49,092 nucleotides of DNA, from the NCBI GenBank assembly GCA_964228455.1, contig CAXQZM010000008.1, positions 1-49,092 on the forward strand, written 5' to 3'. This stretch comes from CAXQZM01 sp964228455 (GTDB lineage: Bacteria; Pseudomonadota; Alphaproteobacteria; UBA7985). The notes under the pieces were generated by a model. That model worked only from the letters and a program-made list of their open reading frames with translations, searched no databases and was not told the DNA's origin. Made by a program: the position numbers and the translations under genes. Shown here in pieces: positions 26,007-33,716 of this stretch (position 1 is its first letter; each line of letters opens with the position of its first letter).

Positions 26007-26771
26007 ATGACCCACGGCAGTTTCTTTTGGTATGATATGGTGTCGAAGAACCCTGAGGCCACTCGTACTTTCATGCCACGAGTATTTGGTTGGGATGCTT
26101 CCCACGCAGTAATGCCAGACGGAACTCCTTACATCTCCTTCTCTTCTGCTGGAAAGCTAGTCTGTGGCCTGATGCCACTATCAGAGCGAAGAGATTTTGA
26201 TAGCGGTCGCGCACATTGGATGACGTATTTGGAAGTAGACAGCTTAGCTACTGCACAATCCCGTGTAGAAAATAGCGGAGGAGAGAGTTTAGGTAACCAA
26301 CAAACTGTTCCAGATTTGGGAGCTTACCAGGTCATTCGTGATCCAGATGGAGCGCTAGTGGCTCTCGTTGAAGCCCGGCGTAAGGTACTGCAACAAGGAA
26401 ATAATTGGAACTCAGTCGTTTGGAACGAATTAATTTGCCGGGATGCTGATAGGATAGGAGACTTCTATCATTCTATTGCAAACTGGACTATTTCATCAGA
26501 CGCATCGAACAACTTTGAGTATGGGTTCTTTACTCAAAATAGAGTTAACATGGCGGGCCTTTTAGAAATGAAAGGTCACGACTTTGGAGATATTAAATCC
26601 AGTTGGCAGGTTTACATAGCTGTTGAAGACATTGATGCAGCAGTTAATAAAGTGACATTGAATGGCGGCCAGATATCAGCTGAGCCGTTCGATATGCCCG
26701 GCATAGGCCGAATTGCAATTGTCATTGAGCCTGGGGAATGTCAATTCAGCCTTTTACAACCTCCATCTTGA
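26007..26771 (+). CDS. Two-domain VOC (glyoxalase/bleomycin-resistance-like) protein
   Basis: 254 residues with two VOC modules of about 120 residues each. The first begins GSFFWYDMVSKNPEATRTFM and the second WNSVVWNELICRDADRIGDFYHSI. Each shows the beta-alpha-beta-beta pattern ending in a PDGA/EPGE turn (VIRDPDGALVALVE, IVIEPGECQFSLLQ). This layout (Phe/Trp-Tyr-Asp at the start) is common in bacterial proteins annotated only as VOC family, with diverse or unknown substrates. Its ribosome-binding site is inside a hairpin, and a strong terminator follows, so it ends the plus-strand block. Confidence 0.85.
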   Translation: MTHGSFFWYDMVSKNPEATRTFMPRVFGWDASHAVMPDGTPYISFSSAGKLVCGLMPLSERRDFDSGRAHWMTYLEVDSLATAQSRVENSGGESLGNQQTVPDLGAYQVIRDPDGALVALVEARRKVLQQGNNWNSVVWNELICRDADRIGDFYHSIANWTISSDASNNFEYGFFTQNRVNMAGLLEMKGHDFGDIKSSWQVYIAVEDIDAAVNKVTLNGGQISAEPFDMPGIGRIAIVIEPGECQFSLLQPPS

Positions 26772-26778
26772 TGTAACC

Positions 26779-26805
26779 TTGAGCGCGTGAGCGCGCTCAA
26801 CTTTT
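26779..26805 (+). terminator. Rho-independent terminator after the VOC gene
   Basis: TTGAGCGCG (26779-26787) and CGCGCTCAA (26792-26800) form a perfect 9-base-pair stem closed by the TGAG loop, followed by CTTTT. It begins seven bases after the VOC stop codon. The opposite-strand CIA30 gene ends at 26830, so the stem may help both transcripts, but a T-run is present only on the plus strand. Confidence 0.85.
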
Positions 26806-26829
26806 AGGACTAAGGTAGAAAAGATTAAC

Positions 26830-27381
26830 CTAATAAAACCTTACGCTGAAGATCTGCAACTCAGCTTCAAAGTCATCGTACCCAGCGACCAAACCAAGTG
26901 AATTTAACTTCGAAACATCTAAATTGTTTTTTATCCTAGAATTGTAGGGAAAAAACTCCTCAAAGGGCAGCTGTATCGTTTGTAAAGATCCATCCGTCTC
27001 ATACCCTGCCTTATACACATGCCATGGACGCCAAGCGCTCCGATCCCGCAAATGAACATGGTAAAGGGCACCGTTACCTATTACTTCAAGTTCGACCCCC
27101 TGGTAATCTGAAGCATCAAAACGGCGGGGAAATACAAGACGGATTTGAATAAAACCGCCGTTATTAGCTGTTGAAACCTGACCCTCAAGTTGAGCAGCGG
27201 ACCTGCCGTTTACATTAGTCAAAAATGCTCTTCCTGTGCTCACACCTCCCATTACCTGGTCAGTGCTCCAACTCCATCGACCGCCAATTGATGAACCTTC
27301 CACAGAGGTAAAATCATCAATTAAAAAAGGTTCAGCTTGCGCAGTCATAGTAAAGGTCAACATCGCCAAAAATTTTCTCAT
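26830..27381 (-). CDS. CIA30-family (complex I intermediate-associated protein 30-like) exported protein
   Basis: The 183-residue protein opens with a short signal peptide (MRKFLAMLTFTMTAQAEP, likely cut after AQA) and then a galactose-binding-like beta sandwich of the CIA30/NDUFAF1 family. Typical features are WSWSTDQVMGGVSTG near residue 37, NNGGFIQIRLVF, and DVSKLNSLGLVAGYDDFEAELQIFSVRFY at the end. The mitochondrial relative helps assemble complex I; bacterial members, often periplasmic, have no settled role. It is divergent from the TRAP transporter operon across 119 bases. Confidence 0.83.
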   Translation of the reverse strand: MRKFLAMLTFTMTAQAEPFLIDDFTSVEGSSIGGRWSWSTDQVMGGVSTGRAFLTNVNGRSAAQLEGQVSTANNGGFIQIRLVFPRRFDASDYQGVELEVIGNGALYHVHLRDRSAWRPWHVYKAGYETDGSLQTIQLPFEEFFPYNSRIKNNLDVSKLNSLGLVAGYDDFEAELQIFSVRFY

Positions 27382-27419
27382 AGCAGAAACTTAGGGCTAA
27401 AGCTGGCGATTTCAGCCCG

Positions 27420-27448
27420 TCAAGGCGTCGCAGATGGAAAGGCCTTGA
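27420..27448. promoter_or_regulatory. Interrupted palindrome between the CIA30 and TRAP genes
   Basis: TCAAGGC (27420-27426) and GCCTTGA (27442-27448) are perfect 7-base arms with a 15-base spacer, located 53-81 bases before the dctP start in the divergent region. This is a plausible regulator site for the transporter or CIA30 gene; no regulator family can be assigned. Confidence 0.35.
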
Positions 27449-27500
27449 GTTTAGTAAATATGAAATTAGAGGAACTCCAACAACAAACAAGAGATCCCTA

Positions 27501-28523
27501 ATGAGACGCTTTAGCTTTTTACCTATTCTTGCAGCCACTGCATTGAGTGCACACGCACAGGATGTCACGCTCCGGGTTCATCACTTTATGCCAGGTCCAG
27601 CCGTGCTTCCAGCGCAGTTTTTGTCTGGGTGGGAAGCCGATATTGAGGCCGCATCCGAGGGTCGCATCGAGGTGGAGATTTTCCACTCTATGTCATTGGG
27701 TGGAACGCCCAGTGAGCTTTACGATCAAGCAGTTGATGGGGCCGTTGACATTATACTGACTCTTCCTGGTTACACTCCAGGTCGTTTTCCAAGCACAGAA
27801 GTTTTTGAACTTCCATTCTATATCAAAAATACTCGTTTGGCATCTGAAGCATTATTTCAGCTGATTGACGAAGATCTGGCAGATACAGAGTTTGAAGAAA
27901 CTAAGATATTGGCGGCATGGGTGCACGGGCCAGGGGTTTTGCACACGAAGAGTCCAGTTTCTTCAATGGATGACCTGGTGGGACTTGAACTCCGAGGTCC
28001 AACTCGCTTGGCCACGCAAACGATTGCGGCTCTTGGTGCGACACCAGTTGGAATGCCACTCCCTGCGATTCCTGAAAATTTATCCAAAGGCGTTATAGAT
28101 GGAGCTGTTGTTCCTTGGGAAATAACCCCATCAATCCGACTTCAAGAGCTCGCAGGAAATCACCTAGAAATCGGTGGTAATCCAGCACTTTATACAGCGA
28201 CTTTCATCCTTGCTATGAATTGGGATTCCTATGAGAATATGAGCTCTGAACTGAGAAAATTGTTAGATGACCTAACGGGCATTTCGTTGTCAAGAACTGC
28301 TAGTTCGATAGTGCATGATGCTGATGTCGTGAGTCGTCGAATCGTTGAAGTGTCTGGCGCGAATATTACAACTCTCTCAGAATCGGAAGTTGAACGGTGG
28401 AAGCGCGCAGCATTACCCGTGAAGTCAAATTGGATAGATGAAGTCTCAGGTCTTGGGCTTGATGGTGAAGCGCTCATCGCCCGCGCAAACGACCTAATGC
28501 TAGCGGTGGAACAGAGTAGGTAA
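27501..28523 (+). CDS. TRAP transporter solute-binding protein (DctP family)
   Basis: 340 residues with a signal peptide (cleavage likely after SAHA in TALSAHAQD) and the DctP fold. The region LVGLELRGPTRLATQTIAALGATPVGMP carries the conserved arginine that usually binds a substrate carboxylate. GVIDGAVVPWEITPSIRLQELA is also typical. It would capture an organic acid in the periplasm for the DctQ and DctM membrane proteins encoded next. The specific ligand cannot be read from sequence. Confidence 0.92.
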   Translation: MRRFSFLPILAATALSAHAQDVTLRVHHFMPGPAVLPAQFLSGWEADIEAASEGRIEVEIFHSMSLGGTPSELYDQAVDGAVDIILTLPGYTPGRFPSTEVFELPFYIKNTRLASEALFQLIDEDLADTEFEETKILAAWVHGPGVLHTKSPVSSMDDLVGLELRGPTRLATQTIAALGATPVGMPLPAIPENLSKGVIDGAVVPWEITPSIRLQELAGNHLEIGGNPALYTATFILAMNWDSYENMSSELRKLLDDLTGISLSRTASSIVHDADVVSRRIVEVSGANITTLSESEVERWKRAALPVKSNWIDEVSGLGLDGEALIARANDLMLAVEQSR

Positions 28524-28574
28524 TTTCATAAATAATCTAAGCAGAATCTGCTTGCGCATGCTACTAAAACAAAG

Positions 28575-29198
28575 ATGGATCGCTTTTTCCAACGCTTAGC
28601 AAAAGGGTTAGCTCTTATTGGTAGCCTAGCCTTATTGTTTTCAATGGGTGTCACATTAGTATCAACAGCGGCAAAGAACGCGCGTCGAGGCTTAGATGGT
28701 CTAGACTCTTCATTTGGGAAAGAACTGCCTTCCCACACATGGCACTGGGTTCATTCGATTTTAGGTGAAGAAGAATTAGTAGCTCTGCTAATTGGCTTTG
28801 CTTTGCTAAGCACCATGCCTCTAGCCCAATTGACACGGTCCCATATTCAGGTGGACCTATTTAAACCGGTCTTACCGATGTGGCTGAACAAACTAGTGGA
28901 GTTCGCCACAAACGCTCTATTTTCCGCGCTACTATTTGGTGTACTCTGGTATCAATGGCTTCGCGTCGTAAAACGCACCCGAGGTGATAAACCTGGGTTT
29001 TGGGACCATGCCCTCAACCTTGATCTTGCTGCTATGATAATGAGGCTCAAACCAGGTAATACTCAGATATTGAATATTCCCAAGGCGTGGATACTGATGG
29101 GGGCAGAGTGTCTAGTCGCCGTTGCTCTTCTTATATCGCTGTATTGCACTCTCCGAAGTTTACAAAAACTTTTTTACCGTAAGGTGGGTCATGATTGA
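28575..29198 (+). CDS. TRAP transporter small membrane subunit (DctQ family)
   Basis: The 207-residue protein has four predicted membrane segments, at about residues 9-32, 65-85, 105-130 and 168-192. The loop with RSHIQVDLFKPVLP between segments two and three is the characteristic DctQ motif. The small subunit pairs with the large DctM subunit to take up the substrate delivered by the binding protein. It is larger than many DctQ proteins because of loops between helices 1-2 and 3-4. Its stop overlaps the dctM start by eight bases. Confidence 0.9.
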   Translation: MDRFFQRLAKGLALIGSLALLFSMGVTLVSTAAKNARRGLDGLDSSFGKELPSHTWHWVHSILGEEELVALLIGFALLSTMPLAQLTRSHIQVDLFKPVLPMWLNKLVEFATNALFSALLFGVLWYQWLRVVKRTRGDKPGFWDHALNLDLAAMIMRLKPGNTQILNIPKAWILMGAECLVAVALLISLYCTLRSLQKLFYRKVGHD

Positions 29199-30561
29199 GT
29201 TTTTGAATGCGGCATTTACCGATGTTCAGCTAGGATTCTTGGGGTTTGTGACGCTCATCATGCTAGTGGCTATAAGAATCCCTTTGTCTCTGTCCCTCTT
29301 TGCTGTCGGATTGATTGGTTTATGGCTGGTGGATGGCAAACCAAATGGGGCGACCACAAGACTAGCCGACGAGATTTTTGGAACCTTCACTCGCTATTCC
29401 TTCACGATTATACCTTTGTTCATATTGATGGGAGAGTTCGCATTAAGGGGAGGCCTAGGACGAGCTTTATTTGATGCAGCTAGCCTTGCAATGGGCAGGC
29501 GGCCAGGAGGCGGTGCAATGGCAGCAATCGGTGCATCTGCTGGCTTTGGTGCAGTCTGCGGCTCGTCACTCGCCACAGCTTCGACTATCGGAAAAGTTGC
29601 ACTGCCTGAACTTCGCCGTCTTGGCTACAGCGGCGGATTTGCGACTGGAACATTAGCAGCAGGGGGAACACTTGGCATTCTAATTCCACCCAGCTTGCTA
29701 CTAGTTATTTATTCTATCTTGGCAGAACAAAACATTGCAAAGCTTTTTGCGGCTGCCTTAATCCCCGGTATTTTTGCTGCGGCTAGCTATATGGTGGTAA
29801 TTTGGTTTCTTGCCAAGATGGGCCAAGTCACTTCTGGAGAAGACGCAAAAAACCTACCGCTCTCGCTAAGCGAGAAACGAGCTGTCTACGCCCGAATATG
29901 GCCTGTGATCCTTATATTTATCCTAATGTTTGGGGGATTATATTCTGGTTGGTTCTCTCCAACTACAGCTGCATCAATCGGAGCGAGTGGAACTGGAATT
30001 GTTGTTTGGCTTCAAGGCCGCATGAACTGGGAGCAACTATCAGAAAGCCTCGTTTCAGCATTAACAACATCAGTAATGATTCTGATGATCATTGCTGGTG
30101 CCAACATATTCAACTCATTTCTTGCTTCTGCTGGTATACCAGATTTCTTCGCAACTGTCGTTTCAGAGTCGGCAACATCGCCAATTATGATTATTGTGGG
30201 GATCTTACTGATCTACCTTTTATTAGGTATGATCATGGACTCTCTCGCCATGATTTTTCTTACGGTACCGATATTCTTACCAATAGTGATTGGCTTAGAT
30301 TTTGGTTTTTCAACCGTTGAGGAAGGTCTCATTTGGTTTGGTATTTTAGTTCTTATGGCCGCAGAAATTGGCCTCATAACCCCACCTGTTGGATTGAATT
30401 TGTTCGTTATTAACTCGCTGTCAAAAGATGTTCCAATTAATGCAACATATAAAGGGGTTTTGCCCTTTATAATAGTGGACCTGTTTCGGTTAGGAATACT
30501 AGTCGCATTTCCTGGAATTGCACTATGGATTGTGAGAGCTCTTTATTCGTTTGTTAGCTAA
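29191..30561 (+). CDS. TRAP transporter large membrane subunit (DctM family)
   Basis: 456 residues from the ATG at 29191, which has a GTAAGGTGGG ribosome-binding site inside the end of dctQ; the frame is open 69 bases further upstream but that segment is dctQ coding sequence. About twelve hydrophobic segments. Typical motifs are GGGAMAAIGASAGFGAVCGSS, LAAGGTLGILIPPS, and near the end AAEIGLITPPVGLNLFVIN. It is the sodium-coupled transport subunit. The stop codon overlaps that of the convergent rrf2 gene inside a perfect 18-base palindrome. Confidence 0.93.
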   Translation: MIEFLNAAFTDVQLGFLGFVTLIMLVAIRIPLSLSLFAVGLIGLWLVDGKPNGATTRLADEIFGTFTRYSFTIIPLFILMGEFALRGGLGRALFDAASLAMGRRPGGGAMAAIGASAGFGAVCGSSLATASTIGKVALPELRRLGYSGGFATGTLAAGGTLGILIPPSLLLVIYSILAEQNIAKLFAAALIPGIFAAASYMVVIWFLAKMGQVTSGEDAKNLPLSLSEKRAVYARIWPVILIFILMFGGLYSGWFSPTTAASIGASGTGIVVWLQGRMNWEQLSESLVSALTTSVMILMIIAGANIFNSFLASAGIPDFFATVVSESATSPIMIIVGILLIYLLLGMIMDSLAMIFLTVPIFLPIVIGLDFGFSTVEEGLIWFGILVLMAAEIGLITPPVGLNLFVINSLSKDVPINATYKGVLPFIIVDLFRLGILVAFPGIALWIVRALYSFVS

Positions 30562-30566
30562 CAAAC
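30549..30566. repeat. Perfect 18-base palindrome across the dctM/rrf2 stop codons
   Basis: GTTTGTTAGCTAACAAAC is its own reverse complement and contains both stop codons of the convergent genes (TAA of dctM, TAG of rrf2). In RNA it could fold as a 7-base-pair stem with an AGCT loop on either strand. It could serve as a bidirectional 3' end element or a protein site; no T-run follows. Confidence 0.5.
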
Positions 30567-30956
30567 TTCCGAAATGGTTGTTTCTGCCAATCTTGAAATA
30601 AGAATCTCCTCGGCGTCTTTCAGTACGGTTGTGACTTTGTCGTATAACGCGCTTTCGACTGAGCAATCATTCGAGTGACTATTATCTTCGCTAGCAATGA
30701 TTTTTTCATCTAATGCACTGTATACTTCATCTAAGGTCAATTGCGCCGGTGCTTTTGCAAGCCGCCAGCCGCCTGCTTGGCCCTTCTCTGAAATTAGCAA
30801 ACCTGCGTCCCTTAGGCGTCCTAAAACTCGACGCACCACTACTGGATTGGTGCCAGCGTGGGCAGCAATAGCGGCTGAAGTCTGCAAACTTTTAGGTTCC
30901 CGAGCCATATGTGCTAGGGTATGCAGCGCTAACGCTAGCCGACTATTCCGCTTCAT
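30558..30956 (-). CDS. Rrf2-family transcriptional regulator without the Fe-S cysteine triad
   Basis: The 132-residue protein has the Rrf2 winged helix (SLQTSAAIAAHAGTNPVVVRRVLGRLRDAGLLISEKGQAGGWRLAKA) and dimerisation helix. In IscR and NsrR the segment after the wing carries three cysteines that bind an Fe-S cluster. Here only one cysteine is present in that region (SNDCSVES) plus a terminal Cys132, so cluster binding as in IscR is unlikely. It resembles cluster-free members such as YwnA or CymR. It converges on dctM, and its own 5' region contains an interrupted palindrome. Confidence 0.88.
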   Translation of the reverse strand: MKRNSRLALALHTLAHMAREPKSLQTSAAIAAHAGTNPVVVRRVLGRLRDAGLLISEKGQAGGWRLAKAPAQLTLDEVYSALDEKIIASEDNSHSNDCSVESALYDKVTTVLKDAEEILISRLAETTISEVC

Positions 30957-30979
30957 GTAACTGCCTTAAACGAGAAAAT

Positions 30980-31002
30980 CAGGTTTGGGAATCACTAACC
31001 TG
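30980..31002. promoter_or_regulatory. Interrupted palindrome upstream of rrf2
   Basis: CAGGTT (30980-30985) and AACCTG (30997-31002) lie 24-46 bases upstream of the rrf2 start, with an 11-base spacer. The position suits autoregulation by the dimeric Rrf2 protein, but the motif does not match a site I recognise. Confidence 0.25.
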
Positions 31003-31088
31003 TCAACCGATAGTCATCCAGCATTCAAAAGATATTTAATTTTTGCTCTAATAACTAGCTCAACTTTGCGCTCGACTGGTTATCTGCT

Positions 31089-31112
31089 TACAACTTGTGT
31101 TGGAAAGTTGTA
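31089..31112 (-). terminator. Hairpin immediately after aglK
   Basis: TACAACTT (31089-31096) pairs perfectly with AAGTTGTA (31105-31112) across an 8-base loop, starting at the base after the aglK stop. It ends the minus-strand agl operon. No T-run follows, so it may be a 3' stabilising structure or part of a Rho-dependent end instead of an intrinsic terminator. Confidence 0.4.
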
Positions 31113-32165
31113 TCAAACTGAAGCTGCAGAGTGCGCTAAAAGGTGCGCTTTAGTGGCTTTAAAGCTGAAGCTTAGTACTTCCCCTTCCTGTGCTGAAATC
31201 TCCTCCGGTGTTGCATGCCGAAAAATTACACCCGAATCTGTCTTCAGTTCCAAAACAGTTTCAGTTCCCAAACGTTCGATCAGAGTGATTTGACCTTTGA
31301 GCTTTCCTTTCGGATCAATCTTGAGGTCTTGCGGACGAATCCCAAGTTTTGCCTTCCCACTCTTGGGAGCTGTGACCTGTCGTGCACCCTTGATGGTAAG
31401 ACCTTCCCCCGAAAAAATATTCTCTTTGGTTTCACCCTCAAAAAAGTTCATTCTTGGAGAACCCAGGAAGCCAGCAACAAATTCATTGTCAGGTCTGTGA
31501 AACAGCTCCATGGGTGTGCCAACTTGCATCACCTCCCCATCTTTCAAGACTACTATCTTATCAGCCAAAGTCATAGCCTCCACCTGATCGTGAGTGACGT
31601 AAATTGTTGTTGCGCCAAGTTGCTTATGAAGCTTAGCAATCTCCACACGAGTTTCATGACGAAGGGCTGCATCAAGATTTGATAACGGCTCATCGAATAA
31701 AAAGACGTCGGGGTTACGCACGATCGCACGCCCAATAGCAACGCGTTGGCGTTGACCGCCAGATAGTGCGGCCGGACGACGGTCAAGTAAATGTTCCATC
31801 TGTAAAATCTCTGCAGCCTTTTGAACCCGCTCTTTTATCTCTGCTTTGGGCATCCGCTGCAAGTCAAGATTGAACGCCATATTCCCAGCGACAGTCATAT
31901 GTGGATATAGCGCGTAGGATTGGAATACCATCGCAATCCCTCGCTTGGATGGAGGCAGATCCATTATTTCTCGACCGGCTATCCCAATCACACCAGAAGT
32001 CAGACTTTCAAGGCCAGCAATCAGTCGTAGAAGTGTAGATTTGCCGCAACCAGATGGACCGACAAAAACTACAAATTCACCGGGCTCAATGGTCAAGTCT
32101 ACATCCTTAATTACATGGATTTGGCCAAATGATTTATTGACTTTTCTGAGTTGAACTTGGGCCAT
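31113..32165 (-). CDS. aglK: Alpha-glucoside ABC transporter ATP-binding protein (MalK/UgpC type)
   Basis: The 350-residue ATPase has Walker A GPSGCGKST near residue 37, a Q-loop (MVFQSYALYPHMTV), signature LSGGQRQRVAIGRA, Walker B VFLFDEPLSNLD, the H-loop TIYVTHDQ, and a C-terminal TOBE/regulatory domain (AKLGIRPQDLKI). It energises the AglF/AglG permease pair. MalK-type ATPases often serve several sugar transporters, but position in the operon makes alpha-glucosides the likely main cargo. It is the last gene, two bases after aglA. Confidence 0.92.
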   Translation of the reverse strand: MAQVQLRKVNKSFGQIHVIKDVDLTIEPGEFVVFVGPSGCGKSTLLRLIAGLESLTSGVIGIAGREIMDLPPSKRGIAMVFQSYALYPHMTVAGNMAFNLDLQRMPKAEIKERVQKAAEILQMEHLLDRRPAALSGGQRQRVAIGRAIVRNPDVFLFDEPLSNLDAALRHETRVEIAKLHKQLGATTIYVTHDQVEAMTLADKIVVLKDGEVMQVGTPMELFHRPDNEFVAGFLGSPRMNFFEGETKENIFSGEGLTIKGARQVTAPKSGKAKLGIRPQDLKIDPKGKLKGQITLIERLGTETVLELKTDSGVIFRHATPEEISAQEGEVLSFSFKATKAHLLAHSAASV

Positions 32166-32167
32166 TG

Positions 32168-33715
32168 CTAACGTGCCTCAAAATAAGTGGTGAGAGTTGA
32201 AAAATTAAACGAGCAACGAATAGTCTGCTCCTCTGAAATACGGTCGAATACAATTTCATCTGCATCGCCATCGACCATAACCATGTCATTAGCTGTCACA
32301 AAAGCTGGTTGTTTCTTGCGCCACTTAGCAAAGGCAGCAAAATTGTTATAAACAGAACCATCCCTCTCGACTTGGTCTAATCCTGCACGACTCAGGTGTT
32401 CCTTCGCTACAGGCAACCAGGTTTGGTTTGCAGTAGAAAAGCCACCATTAGCAGCACTCGCTCTCCAAGCCATAGGGGTCCGGCATGTGTCTCGGCCTAA
32501 GAAGTTTGGCGCGAACTCAATCCCCCAAGGGTCTTGCATTTTCTCAGTTGGTATATCTCGAACATCGGTAAGCGCGAGTTCTTCCCCCATGTAGATGCAC
32601 GTTGATCCAATTAAGCTTGCCTCCAATTTTAGCAGGAGGAGCTGAAGTGCGTCGTGGCTTTCCGGCCCTAGATTTAATGCATCTGCCTGACGAGAAACAG
32701 AGCGAGGCACGTCATGGTTTGAGAAAGCGAAAGAAATGCGACCCGTGCCATTAAAGGCTTCAATAGCATTCGAGATAGCAGCCCTTAACCCAGTCACATC
32801 CAACCCTCCCCACTTTAGCAAACTAAAGTTGTAAGTAGCGTGCAGGAGTCCTTCCTCAGTGAAAGTTCGGCTCGCATGCACAGGATCATCGCCATCAAGC
32901 TCACCCATCAGGTAACGATCACCATCATATGATTCAGCCACCTTACGAATAGCTCTTGAAAACTCCTGAATGCTTGGTTGGTTCAGCTGCGCACTATCGT
33001 GAAGTTGGCGAAAAAATGGCTGCTGATCTTGAGGTAATGGCCCTAGCACAAAATTTCTTTTTGGTGCGTTATCTTTGTAAGGTGGCGCGTCCGCATTTAT
33101 GCTATGAACTGCATCAAGTCGAAAGCCATCCACACCTCGATCCAACCAAAATCGTGCGACGTCCATTAGCGCTTCTCGCACCTCAGAGTTAGCATGGTTT
33201 AAGTTTGGTTGGCTTGGCAAAAAGTTATGCAGGTAATATTGCTGGCGTCGAGGTTCCCAGCTCCAAGCTCGGCCACCAAAAAACGAAAGCCAGTTGGTTG
33301 GCGCTGACCCATCAGGTTTAGGGTCCACCCAGTGGAACCAATCTGCCTTAGAGTTCTCCCGAGACTGACGAGACTCTTCGAACCAGATGTGTTGATCTGA
33401 GCAATGCGCTGGTACAATATCTACCAGCACTCTCAGTTCTATATCATGCGCTTTCTCGAGCAATTTGTCGAAATCCTCTATACTCCCGTATTCGGGGTCT
33501 ACTGCGCAATAATCGCTGACGTCGTAACCAAAATCTTTCTGCGGACTAGGAAAGAAGGGTGAAATCCAGATAGCGTCCACTCCCAACCCTGCTATATATG
33601 GCAGTCGATCTGTTATACCAGCTAAATCACCCACGCCGTCGGCATTTGAGTCCATAAAAGATCGAGGATAAATTTGATAGATTAGCGCGTGTTCCCACCA
33701 TTTGAGATCAGTCAA
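32168..33715 (-). CDS. aglA: Alpha-glucosidase, GH13 family
   Basis: The 515-residue cytosolic (beta/alpha)8 hydrolase shows the GH13 regions: DIVPAHCSDQH with His104, GFRLDAVHS with nucleophile Asp201, GELDGDD with Glu272 as likely acid/base, and FSNHDVPRS with Asp335. A calcium-site-like DSNADGVGD follows the first strand. No signal peptide, so it splits imported alpha-glucosides such as sucrose, maltose or trehalose inside the cell. The start is TTG at 33715, preceded by a strong AAAGGGGG ribosome-binding site; no suitable ATG is available. It lies between the permease and ATPase genes, as in rhizobial agl operons. Confidence 0.93.
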   Translation of the reverse strand: MTDLKWWEHALIYQIYPRSFMDSNADGVGDLAGITDRLPYIAGLGVDAIWISPFFPSPQKDFGYDVSDYCAVDPEYGSIEDFDKLLEKAHDIELRVLVDIVPAHCSDQHIWFEESRQSRENSKADWFHWVDPKPDGSAPTNWLSFFGGRAWSWEPRRQQYYLHNFLPSQPNLNHANSEVREALMDVARFWLDRGVDGFRLDAVHSINADAPPYKDNAPKRNFVLGPLPQDQQPFFRQLHDSAQLNQPSIQEFSRAIRKVAESYDGDRYLMGELDGDDPVHASRTFTEEGLLHATYNFSLLKWGGLDVTGLRAAISNAIEAFNGTGRISFAFSNHDVPRSVSRQADALNLGPESHDALQLLLLKLEASLIGSTCIYMGEELALTDVRDIPTEKMQDPWGIEFAPNFLGRDTCRTPMAWRASAANGGFSTANQTWLPVAKEHLSRAGLDQVERDGSVYNNFAAFAKWRKKQPAFVTANDMVMVDGDADEIVFDRISEEQTIRCSFNFSTLTTYFEAR

Positions 33716-33716
33716 T

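Noticed and set aside
27382..28574. Possible alpha-glucoside role for the TRAP system because of its nearness to agl
   Set aside because: TRAP binding proteins of this type usually take organic acids, and the operons are on opposite strands with separate control regions.
29802..30320. Plus-strand open frame of 172 codons inside dctM in another frame
   Set aside because: It overlaps the conserved DctM membrane segments completely, and its Trp/Cys-rich translation is typical of a shadow frame.
31215..31682. Plus-strand open frame of 155 codons opposite aglK
   Set aside because: The minus strand encodes an unmistakable ABC ATPase across the same interval; the plus-strand translation has no recognisable motif.
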